From NCBI GenBank assembly GCA_029207755.1, contig JARCOQ010000002.1, positions 87,322,087 through 87,386,086 on the forward strand: 64,000 nt of DNA. The letters are read 5' to 3'. A model generated the notes under the pieces. It made no database searches. It was given only the letters and a program-made list of their open reading frames with translations, and was not told the origin of the DNA. Below are positions 38,712-49,650 of the stretch, piece after piece. The stretch comes from Chamaea fasciata (taxonomy: Eukaryota; Chordata; Aves; Passeriformes; Sylviidae). Within the stretch, counting starts at the first letter, position 1. Each line of letters starts with the position of its first letter. The position numbers and the translations under genes were made by a program.

Positions 38712-41700
38712 TGTGCCATCACATGTTTGCCAAAGTTTGGTATGAAGTATAAATAAAGATTATCATTACCTAGTCATTTCTTAAAAGGTAGTCTGCTCAT
38801 AAAAATTGGGATGCTGATTCTTGTATTCAGATAATTTTTCTGCTAATTTCTCTACCTGTGGTAAGAAAATATATAAAAAGGGCCTCTTGAAATATATAGG
38901 CAGATATTGAAAAATAAACCATTGGTCTATTAACACTTTGGCATGTTTCTTTGTAGGTAAGCAAATGGTTCAAAAAGCACCATACACCTGATAGTTTTCA
39001 GTACGCTTTTTGCAGTTCACAAATGACACATGGGCAAATTGTGATACCCCCACACTGGTTCATTATTTTAAATAGTTCTCATATTTCTGCAGTAAACCAT
39101 TCCTTTAATAGATCAATAACATGAAGTCTTTATAGTTTTTGCTGTGCAGCAGTAAGTCTGCTGGCTATAGAGCATGAATAGTTCAGCAATCAGGAAGAGT
39201 ATTTTGTACTCTACATTCTAATGTTTTTTAAAATCCCAAAATTCCTGTAGTCATTTTGTTTAATTGTTTAATTTCAAGATTAGTTTTGAAAAATGTCTGT
39301 CATTTAGTATAAAATTTTCATTATTTTTATTTCCTGTATGTGTCTTAGTGAAACTAACCCCTATCCAAGGATAGTTTGAGATCTCTAAATTGCTGAAATT
39401 AATCAAATAAATAATTCTGTATAAACAAGCGTCTTAGCTGTGGGAAGTTTAAAGAACAAAAGGATGACATTAAGCCCTATATAATATTTTTTTTGTTATC
39501 ATAGTGCAGATTCCTGCTCTTTAGTGGCAGATAGATCTGAACTAAGTTCTTACACAAAATGATGCAACTTTAATTAATATGCATTCGTTTACAAATTAAT
39601 ACCTTCCTACTATCTACCCTTCATGCTCTTTCAGTGATAAACATTTGTGGAAATATTTATCTCAGAATAAACTTAAAGTTGGTAAAATGAAAAAAACACT
39701 TTTTTATTTGTTTGTGTTTTCAAGACCTTTATTACTGTTTATAGAAAAACATCATATTCTGAGCCAACATTTATGGTTTTAAAAACACTCATAAAATACA
39801 CACAACCAGCTGCATATGTACATGCATGCACACAGACAAACGTATGCAACCTCCAGAGTAAACAGGAAACAAAAGTAGTTTTGAAATCCACAATTTCACA
39901 TGCATTCACTGTTTATGTATTTCTGAGCTTGTCTGTAATCCTGATAATTAGCCTCCTGGTACTGGTTCTGCTGAAGTGCCTGCAATGCATTAGAAATGTC
40001 AAAATGAATCATTGTAGGAAATACTATAGAAGATCTACAACAACTACAGAGGGGAGGAATATTAAAAGTCAACAATACATAACACTTCATTCACTTATTA
40101 CTTGAAAAATATTAAGCAAAAACCAAAACATGATTTGATAATTGCAGATGAAAAGCAAAGAACTAAAGAAATAAAATTGTAGAAGTAAAAATAATTGAGA
40201 AAAAACAATGCAGTTAATATTTTTTTTCCAATAAAGCAAAAGAAAGAAACATTTCCCAGGTAGTAATAAAATATTAATACACTAAATGTTTATATTTTTT
40301 TTCTACTGGTCACATTTAGCTAGGCAGAAATTTAAAAATTCTGCTGGCATGTTTGTTTGGAATAAAAAAGCCTGTAGGTCAAGTCTTTCTGAGAGAATGC
40401 CAAATGTCTTTGTGTCCAGTTATTTATGGTTTCAGATAATTGTACAGAAAATATCAAATTTGCATAGTGTGATTATTGCTGATTATTTATCTAGCAGTCA
40501 AAATGTTTCAGTGGTTCCTAGGATGACAGATTGACAAGTACTTAAAACTCATTCATTTTATGAAATTTGCATGTAATTAGGCAATAATGAAGGGGATGTT
40601 TGTGGACAGCGGATTATACTACAATATACTGGAAGGGATTCAAATGCTTGACAAAGTGTTAACATTATCTTCAGTTTCAACTAAGTCTTGAATGTTTGGC
40701 TCAAAAAATCAGTGGAAAAATGAAATGGGTTATGGAAAGTTACTAGATGCTTTGCTAGAACAAAGTATATATTTTTTACTTCACTCTTTGTCTATTCCTA
40801 CTTATTTATGCACTGTTGATGAATTGTACTTCAGATATTTAACTCATAACACATTCAGTGCAGCTCATCTGTAATAGTTGTGCTGCCACTGCTCTGGTCA
40901 TTATCACAGTGAAGTCCTATGAAGAATGGCTTTCTTTGGTTTCTTGGCATCTGTGTGGTATCTGAATTTCAAAGCTCCTACTTTGAGATTCATACAAAAG
41001 AATGTGATTTTGAAGAACTGATTTATCATACAAGATATAATTTGTTTCTTAACCAGTTGTTTCTGGACAAATGGAATATCTAACTTTATGGTGCACACAT
41101 TAGGTGGAGGTAACCTTCACCAATACTTTGTGTTGTCTGATGACTGCTAGGGACTCCTACTTGTACAAAGGTAAAGAATTAGTTCAGATGTCCTGGTGTC
41201 ATATTTTGTTTGCTTTTTTCAATTACATGAACTGGTATTTCCCTGTTATTAGAGGATTTAATGTATACACGTCAAATGCACTTCTACATTTCACTCCATA
41301 GTCAGTGGTCACCTTTTAAACACATACTAGTGTGCAGGGACCTGTGTAATGAAATACATTATAATCAGCTGTTTTCAAATATTTCTTGATCATTTTTGGA
41401 ATATATTCTTCAAATTAATTTAATATGCTCCCAAAGTAACAGCAAATATGCCATTTCACTTCTGTAAAAGGAGGAAGGTTTCTACATATAGGATCTGAAA
41501 AGCAGGCATGCTAGTGAGGGAATAGCCTATGCTGGTCAGTAGAAGCGAGAGGCATTTTAAAAATCTGCCTATCCTGTTTTATGAAATACAAGATTAGTGT
41601 TTCTTTTACAGGGCAATGCACACATCTATTAAGGCAGCATAATCTGGGACTGTGTCAATAGTTAAAGGGATTTTTTTACCAAATGTTTTGATAGTGGTGC

Positions 41701-42639
41701 CATTACTGCCTCTTTTTGCGAAGGGTAGAGGTTTAAGCTCCCACACAGGAGTCAAGGCATTTGGAATAACCAAATTCTAGAATAAGAAGAATCTGAACTC
41801 TCTTGTCTGATGATTAAATAACTCACATGAGGGGAATTGAGTGTCCAAGGACATGGCCAAGGAATGCTCTAGCTACTGTGTTATAGCATCAACCTCTTTC
41901 TTTTTGGTCCAGGGAATACTTAAATATCTTTAAAACAGCTGTGGCAGAAGAGACTGAGATAATGATTGACCTCGGTAATCTTCGACGCCTTTTCCAAACT
42001 TAATGATTCTACCTTTATATGATTCTAGGATTCTTGCAAAGTTAACTATTGCATTATATTTTTAAGTTCCTGAGAAGAGGATCCCCTGATGGCCACAAGG
42101 TCAAGAGAGGAAAAACTAAATGAGCACAAGGACTCTGGCTGGGTATCCTTGCCTGTGATGTGCAGAGGCACCTAGCTCCTCTTAATTCTCTAGCTGGTTC
42201 TGTGCAGCTTCTATTCCAACGTTCCTGTTTAAGCAGTTTTGAAAGTTCAAGCCTAATCAAAGCCTAGAATGAGGTACTTGCCAGGATCCTCAGTGTTGTT
42301 AAGGCAGAAGACATTCAATAATTAACATTCTCCAGAACTGACCCAATGAAAACAATGACAGCTGGAAACTTCAGGGGACTGTACCTATATGAATACCCAA
42401 AATTGCTCTAAAACACTTAAATCTTGTATAAAATCTTTTGTGGATTTAGACTCTACTGTTTGGAGATAATGTGGTGGGCTTCTCCCACAGAATGCCTACA
42501 TGATTCCTTGTAATCTCTGGGTGTCTGAACCTTCAGTTCTGCTCTTCTGAAGCACTGTAGGCTTCTAGAGGCAAGACACGAGTGTTATTGATGGAGCAGT
42601 AAGGATGCAAGGTTTATTGGAGTGTTTGAAATCACAGAA
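38712..42639. other. Unique AT-rich DNA, no gene recognised
   Basis: The longest frame is 110 codons (39773-40105, plus). It contains a hydrophobic stretch of I, L, V and S residues but no recognised family and no supporting splice sites. A short impure CATGCA/CACA run lies at about 39817-39835. The last 50-100 bp may belong to the CR1 that follows. Confidence 0.4.
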
Positions 42640-42796
42640 TATCACCACCTGATAACGGTCATGCAGGAATAGGAGTTTCTTCTACCAAAAAGGCAGCAGG
42701 ATTGATAACCCAAGTGAAGGGCATCTACACCAATCCACAGAGGATGGCGCACAAACACGAGGAGCTGGAAACCATTGCACAGCAGGAAAGCCATCG

Positions 42797-42824
42797 CACA
42801 GTTGCCATCACACAGTTGCCATCA
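42797..42824. repeat. 14-bp tandem duplication in CR1 copy A
   Basis: CACAGTTGCCATCA occurs twice in direct succession. It falls just after the CR1 ORF2 start, where intact elements read AITETWWD, and the 14-bp gain changes the reading frame, contributing to inactivation. Confidence 0.85.
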
Positions 42825-43427
42825 CAGAGATTGAGTGGAAGAGTTGCACAAATGGAGTGCTGCAATGGATGACTGTAAACTGTCCAGAAGGGACAGGCAA
42901 GGAACAAGAGGTTGTGAAATAGTCCTGTATGTAAAGGAGTGTCATGATTGTTTAGAGCTGGATGGTGGTGTTGATGTCAGGGTTGAGAGTTTGTGGGTAA
43001 GAATCAAAGAAAAGGCAAACAAGACAGATATCCTGGAGGGAGTCTATTACAGACTGCCCAAGAAGACTGAAGAGGCAGAAGAAATATTCTATAAGAAGGT
43101 TTCACAATTGCTAATTCTTCTCATGAGGGACTTCAGCTTCCCAGATATCCACCGGAAAGGCAACACAGTAGAGAGGAAACATCGATGAGGTTCCTGGAAT
43201 GTGTGGAAGGGAATTGCCTGTCGCAGATGGTGACAGAAGCAGCTAGGGAAGGCTCCACACTGGATCAGATGGCAGTGGGTCCCTAATGGTGTACCTTAGG
43301 GCTCAGTTTTGGAGCCAGTCCTGTTTAAAACCTTTAGCAATGATCTAGGTGAGGGGACTCAGTGCACCATCAGTCAGTTTGCAGATGACTCCAAGTGGGC
43401 AGGAGCGTTGATCTGCTGGAGGGCAGG

Positions 43428-44205
43428 AAGGCTGTGCAGGGGGGTCTGGGCAAGCTGGATCAATAGGCCACCACAAATTGTGTGAGGTTCAAGAAGGCCA
43501 AGTGCTGGACCTTTTACTTGGGTCACAACAACCCCACACAGTGCCACAGACTTGGGACAGAGTGACTGGAAAGCTGCCTGTTGCAAAATGACCTGGGGGT
43601 GCTGATTTTCAGCCACAGAACATGAGCCAGCATCTGCTCAGGTGGACAAAAGCCACTAGAATCCTGGCCTGTATTGAAAATAGTGTGACCATCAGGGTGA
43701 GGGTATGATTGTCCTTCTGTACTTGGCAATGGTAGTGGCACACCTCAATTCCTGTGCTCAGTTTTGTGCCACTCACTACCCCAAACACACTGAGCTGCTG
43801 CAGCATTTCCAGAGGAAGGCAACAGAGCCGCTGCAGGGTCTGGAACACAAGTCCTTTGAGGAGAGGCTGAGGGAGCTGTGGTTGTTTATCCTGGAGAAAA
43901 GGAGTCTGAGATGGGACCTTGTTGCTCTCTACAACTACCTGAAATGAGGTTACAGTCAGGTGGGGGTTGGTTTCTTATCCTAAGTGATAAACACCAAGAT
44001 GAGAGGAAATGGGACTCGTGCTATGCATTAGGAGATTTAGATTGGGTATTAGGAATAATTTCTTCATGAAAAGGGTTGTCAAGCTTTGGAAGAGCATGCC
44101 AAGGGAAGTGTTTGAGTCACCATCCCTGGATAGTGTTCAGGAAATGCGAATGTGACACTCTGGGACATGGTTTAGTAGTGCACTTGGCTGTGCTGGGTTA
44201 ACAAT
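43428..44205 (+). repeat. Arm 1 of a near-identical inverted repeat (CR1 3' region)
   Basis: This ~778-bp stretch matches the reverse complement of 54033-54840 with about nine substitutions by eye, plus a 29-bp duplication present only in the other arm. It lies entirely inside CR1 copy A. The arms are separated by about 9.8 kb. Confidence 0.9.
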
Positions 44206-44310
44206 GGTCCTAGAGATCATTGGTCCTAGAGCCTAGGGAACTGAGCTCAATGATCCTAGAGATCCTTTCCAACCTAAGAATTCCTACGCTTCTGTGTTTC
44301 TGTGACCATA

Positions 44311-46238
44311 TATATGGGGTTTTATTAGGAATACTATCATTATCTTGTCATAATCCTAACCCTAAAGTACCGTGGGCTACATCCTACACATCATCATGTA
44401 TGGCAATAATGGATTTGGACCTATCTGAGAGGCTGTTTGAAAAATATTAGCAAGACAATCTAAGTGGCTGGAAAGTAATCTACAGGTGCCATATAGTATT
44501 AAGCAGTTTGCTTTTCTGTTACTCCATTTCAAAAACGGTTCCTGTAATAATATCTGGTTCATTGGACATCCAAGATTAGGTGCAAACAAATGTGTCTCTA
44601 TAACCTCTAAGTTTTTTAGAGCAAAGTATGTGTTGACATGAGATAGAAGTTCCAGAGTGAGAAAGAGGAAATTCCCAGACTGTAGTGAATACGGAGATAC
44701 ATCTTTCGATCTCTATGTATCATTAAGCCCTGAGAATCTCTACTCTTTCACAGAAGTAAAACATTGCTCAACAACACATTTATTTTTCCCAGACTTCCTT
44801 ATTCTTTCATTTTGATGTAAAAATTGAGATACAACAAGCTTTCTAAGTACATCCAGATTTGAAGAATCAAGAAAAAAAATTTTCCTTTCCTCTTTAAATC
44901 TTCCTTCTGTCACACCATTAATTTTATGCAGCTGAAGGATGTGTGTAGGAATGTAAAATGTCTCAGGAAACTTGGAAATAAAAAATTCAAGCTGAAAATA
45001 GTGAGGTGAGGCACCATTGGTGAAGGTTGAGTTAAGACTACATTTAAGAAGCAATGAGATGTCATCTGCCCTTTTATATCTGACAGGTGCCTACCTATTA
45101 AAAGAAAACATGGAAAGTGAGTGTAATGTGATATAATCTGGTTTCAGTTTTCCAGGAGCTTCAATAAATATATTTTCACATGACAAAAAGTACTTTGAGA
45201 AACATATGAAAAGTAACCCATAATGAAAAAGGAAGTCTAGTAGCCCTATGTAGCTAATTTTCTCTACCTATAAATAAAAAGTACCTCAAGTTGGAGGGAA
45301 GATCAGGTATGAAGCTGAAAAGTTGAACTGTAAAGCAATTTGAAAAAGTTAAAGATGAAGATCCAGGGGAAATCTGAAGTCTGTCCAAAGAACCTGAAGA
45401 CAAGGAAAGTTTATAACTGGTGAAATCCCCTCTGTACTTTCCACAGGAGATACCAAGTAACGAGAGTTAATCTGACAGGGGGTGAATGATACAGCCCATT
45501 TCCTAGGGACTCAAAAGAAGGTTAATTTATAATGTTTGAATAGAAGGCAGCTCTCACTGAGGAAAAATGGTACTGAAAAATTAAACTCTTCTAGCAAAAT
45601 GTTCTGTCAGTTAGACTGGGATTATGATTACAGTATGGCAGGGATATATTCCAGTTTGGATAATAACTGATATTTCCTTTAAACTGGAGTTTGAGAAGAG
45701 ACTCTCCAGAGGAGGAACCACATACGCACAAACACTCCCAAAAAAATTCTCTCAGGATTCTAGGAAGCAGACTTGCCCTGTCATGCATTTTGGGTTTTTT
45801 TATCAATATATCTGGTTTCCCTACCAGAGGGAAAAGGTGAATTTTGTGGTTAAGTCCTGGCCCCCATCTGTTTGATGATCTGCCTGATCCATTTCTATAC
45901 TACACTTTGTCAGACATCTTTTCCTAGTGTTCCTGGGAAATATTGGCAGCATTTTGCCCCTTCTCTTGTAAAGTTTTTTAAACACTGAGCTTAAGAAATT
46001 TCCTCATAACAGGTTAAATTCTGTCTAAGTCTTGCTTTTATCAAAACCTTTGAATTCACTTTTTCTGTGTTTATACCCTTTTATGCTGACCAAACTGTTC
46101 TGGTATTTGTATTGAACAAAATGGATAACTGCAGAAGCAGAATTTTATAAGTGGATGTAGAAAGACAGTCATTGAGTGAATTTTACTCCTGTGGGAGAGA
46201 CTAGTACAATAGAACTAGATTCAACTTGCAGACAATAC
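44311..46238. other. Unique AT-rich DNA, no gene recognised
   Basis: The longest frame is 104 codons (44740-45054, minus), not recognised. Overlapping plus and minus frames at 45.6-45.87 kb are also unrecognised. Confidence 0.4.
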
Positions 46239-46239
46239 A

Positions 46240-46240
46240 A

Positions 46241-46311
<71 letters not shown>
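46240..46311. repeat. (AAAG)18 microsatellite
   Basis: Eighteen perfect AAAG units span 72 bp, followed by a degenerate ACAAAGAAAC edge. The pure purine/pyrimidine strand bias can adopt unusual structure, and a pure run this long is very likely polymorphic. The lysine/arginine/glutamate-rich frame across it is an artefact. Confidence 0.97.
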
Positions 46312-46312
<1 letters not shown>

Positions 46313-49300
46313 CAAAGAAACAACAAAAAGTGAATGTAGGTCCACATATGTACTGCCACATACAATGACTTTAAAAACTCCCCCTATCGTGTCTCATTAA
46401 ATATTTTATAAGCTGTATAAAGAGCTAAAATCCCTCTAATACATATGTCTGAATGAGGTAGAAGTAGCTTTTCTCAAAATTATGTGCCTTCTTTCTAAGT
46501 AATTTTGCCAACAAAACCTTTAAGGAATAGGAAGAAAAGAGCAGGGAGAGTAGAAGGGGTTTGAGACCCAAAATGTATTAACCAAATTGAACAAGTGTTA
46601 AAATTGCTGAGAAAACTAAAGATGCAAAAAAACCTGGTAAAATTTCAAAGTAAGTGACTGGTTTCAGCATCTTTATTCACCCACCCTGTACATAAGGATA
46701 AACCTGAGGATTCCCAGATTTGCAGAAAGAGCAAAGATAGCCTGACTCCACAGAGAAATCCATTAAGATAGTAAACTCCAACTTCAGATGCATTTTGTAA
46801 TACTATTTCTTTTCATGATTCTTGAAAATCCCAGGATGATAAAATGTTATTCTCATTTTTGGAAATGCTCATTTCAGGAGACTTTTTTATTTTTCCCCTC
46901 TTTCTTCTTTCTGCTGAGAAACACACCATGGATGGGAAGATAATTAGAAACACAAAGCGACAGAGATAGGAACAAAAATAAAGTGTTAGGTGATATTTTA
47001 TTTCTCTCTTTGCTGAAGAACTTGTTCTTGATTTACTGGAACTCGTATTTTAGGACAGTGGGAAAAGTAATTCAGGCAACTTGGATGAATTTTTTTCAAT
47101 ACAAAAATATTTTTTACAAAGAAAAATCTATTTAGAGAAATCTTTCTATAGACTAGAGGAAGCAACAAATACTGCAGGAACAGACTATATATTATTCATA
47201 TCTGACTGAAAGTGAGACACAAAGAGAGAGAAGAAGAAGAGAAAAAAAAGTTTATATGAAATAGTTTAAATATGTAGATGATCCAGGGTCATACTACACT
47301 GACTTGATTTTCTTGTTTAATGAGCACAGATGTGTCAAGTAGAACTTACACTCAACGTATTTAACTAAAATACTTGCATACACATGCATGCACACATTTA
47401 CACACATGCATGCACACACACTCACAGAAGAAAAATAAGCAAGGAAATTCTTTCCGATAGGCAGTTTCAAAAATACAACTGTTCTCCTGTGCTAGAAGCT
47501 ATTGCCAGCCAAATAAAATATCAGTGTTCCACTAGGAAATGGTTAGTCAAACAGAAAGTGCAATGAATCTGCAGCTGATGAATATAAGGATTTCTCCATG
47601 AAATCCCCTGTGTCAGAAATTATTATAGAGGCTTTCTGTAGTTTAGGATATTCCCAAGACTGGTTACTCAGTGTTATGTAAATGACAAATGGTTAGAAAA
47701 AAAATACCCTGTAACAGATGAATAAGGCATTTGATTTGTAGGAAAAAGGATCAATATAGTTTCAAGTAGAGGTTTGAAATAACTTCTTGTGTTAAAAATA
47801 GCAACATTATAGTTCCCTTCCTGTGGCTATGATTATATCAATTTATAGATATTAAAATATGTTTCAGTAAGTATAAAGAGTTAAAAGATGTTTCCTTGCA
47901 AAACAATGGACTAAATGTCACTGATCTTTTGCTTTTTACAAAGCATTATTTAGTACATGGATAGCAGAATTATTACCTTTCATTTCAATAATTTTTGTTC
48001 TTCCGGTATGAATTATTGGGAAAAAAATTAATGATGTATATAAATACTGATTCAGCAGTTTGAGAGTGTATCGTGGGAGACATCTTTAAGGCTTTTTTTG
48101 TTATCCTTTAAAGAGGCTACTAAAGACTGAATTTACAGGCCCCACACAGATGTGTGTAGGGAAGGTTGAAAGAAGGTTTTTCCGTTCACCACCCACACCC
48201 CATGCAAGAACCAAATGTAAGCAGTTCCCAAAGAGCTGATGAGAACCAAAAGGAGTGCAGATCACCAGGGGGTGGTGTGTGAAATGCAGACCCATTGCGT
48301 GCTGGGTCTGTAAAGGGAAGGAGAGATATTTTTGACATAAAGCAGCCAACTTCAGTGTCTCATACCAGGGGAAATGGAGTGGTGAATGTAGCTTAATATT
48401 CATACAGCAAGGGAAAAGATCTGTGTACAGCAACTCCTGTCTTGGCTCGCGCATCTCAAATGCCTTATCTGACCTATGGTCCTCTGTATTCAAATGAATA
48501 CTGACAAAGTCACAGCATAACCAAATAAACAAAGAATAAAAATATAATAAGAATTTCAAAATTTGACCCTGGAACATGCAATTCTCTAAGTTGTATTTTC
48601 TGTTTATGGGTATATGAATAGCCCACACCACTAGAACATCCACATTTTTGCTTTCACATGTTCTGCATGTCTTTGACCAGGCTTTTTTCTCAATAACATG
48701 TATGCTACTTTTAACCCCTCAGTGACTTCTGTCTTTCTAGCCTATTTGTAGCCACTTTCTTAGCCACTTTCAATACAGTAAATCTATTTGTATAGTATGC
48801 CTTTAATGCTAGAGAGTTAGGAAACCACATTGTTTTCAAAATATGGTTTTCACTGGCTTCTTACATAGCACTAGGATATTTCCTCTGACTTAGGTTCAAT
48901 ACCTCCATTTATACATGCCTCATTTTTGTTTGCTTTTATTTCTTTTTTCTTTTTTTTTTTTTTCATCCTCAGCTGCTGTTAATCACCAGACTAACTACTT
49001 TTGAGTTTTATTCACCACCCATCCCTCCCTCCCACTTCCCCTACTCCCATCCTGAGTATATGGTCATGAACAGACTGTGTTTTTTGGGTTCAACATAATT
49101 CACACACTATTTTGTTCTTCTGACTGCAAACTTGCTGTGGTATGGATCAGATTATCACCAGAGCTGAGTGAACCAATTTGGATTAAATTAACAAACCATT
49201 CCTTGCCTCACACAGATCTTTGAAGTTTGAAAATATAGCTTAATTTTTATTCACCTGCTGCTGACTTCCTGGTTTTGGTCAGGACTGGAATGCTACAATA

Positions 49301-49475
49301 TTAGGAGAAATTATGGTCCTTTGATATTTTCAGGAGAAATGGAAAGAGGAAATTGGAGATGAAGGATGGTTTTATGGTTAAAGAAACTGAACAAGTACTC
49401 TTGAGATAAAGGTTTAATACAAGTTTGTGCCACAGGCTAACTTTGTGATTCCAGCCAACTGTCAGAAACAGAGAA
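46312..49475. other. Unique AT-rich DNA with an unassigned 180-codon frame
   Basis: The longest frame of the window lies at 48101-48643 on the minus strand (180 codons). It is rich in H, L, F and C and has no known domain. With this base composition and about 128,000 codon positions, a frame this long is uncommon but possible by chance. A CA/CATGCA simple repeat lies at 47377-47426 and a T-rich tract at about 48942-48963. Confidence 0.4.
47377..47426. repeat. Impure CA/CATGCA simple repeat
   Basis: Alternating purine-pyrimidine sequence with CATGCATGCACACA motifs occurs twice, separated by ATTTACACA. Such tracts can form Z-DNA in principle. Confidence 0.8.
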
Positions 49476-49477
49476 AT

Positions 49478-49650
49478 TGGACTACTGGATCAGATCAGTA
49501 GTCCATCTAATCTTTTATCATCTCTCTGTGTCTCCTTGTTTCAGCTTTACTGAAAGATGCAGGTCTCTGAAAAAAGCACATGTAATATGCTAACAAGGGA
49601 AGTTTGTCCCAACACCTAATATACTGGGGTATTCTATCCCCTTCTACAAT
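49478..49650 (+). repeat. Trace of an old amniote interspersed repeat
   Basis: GGACTACTGGATCAGATCAG, then GTCCATCTAAT and ATCATCTCTCTGT, then GATGCAGGTCTCTGA and AAGGGAAGTTTGTCCCAACA keep the order of the same dispersed repeat suspected at 16.63 kb (GGATCAGACC, GGTCCATCTAG, then a distal GGGAAGTTTCTTCC segment). It is highly diverged, and the family is not assigned with certainty. Confidence 0.35.

Larger units (their letters stand above)
42640..44310 (+). mobile_element. CR1 LINE copy A, internally deleted
   Basis: This relic of a CR1 retrotransposon begins at the start of ORF2 (ATG at 42744, reading MAHKHEELET, after a TQVKGIYTN-type segment). The endonuclease region follows: LSRRDRQG, VLYVKE, VESLWVRI and DFSFPDI at about 42870-43150. 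Near 43265-43280 the sequence jumps from the end of the endonuclease (TLDQM) to the reverse-transcriptase segment GVP*GSVLEPVLF, so the thumb and most catalytic palm segments are lost. The C-terminal region (LGHNNP, LACIENSV, HKSFEERLRELWLF) and the 3' tail remain. In-frame stops at 43945-43947 and 43981-43983 and frameshifts show it is dead. Its last ~780 bp nearly match copy B at 54.0-54.8 kb in inverted orientation. Confidence 0.93.

Noticed and set aside
46176..46400. Frame with a repeated Lys-Glu-Arg-Lys pattern
   Set aside because: It is only the translation of the AAAG microsatellite.
47377..47426. Alternating CATGCA/CACA sequence considered as a regulatory site
   Set aside because: It is better explained as an impure CA simple repeat.
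48101..48643. 180-codon open frame on the minus strand, the longest in the window
   Set aside because: No recognisable domain, no splice or promoter context, composition rich in H, L and C. The number of frames scanned makes one of this length possible by chance.
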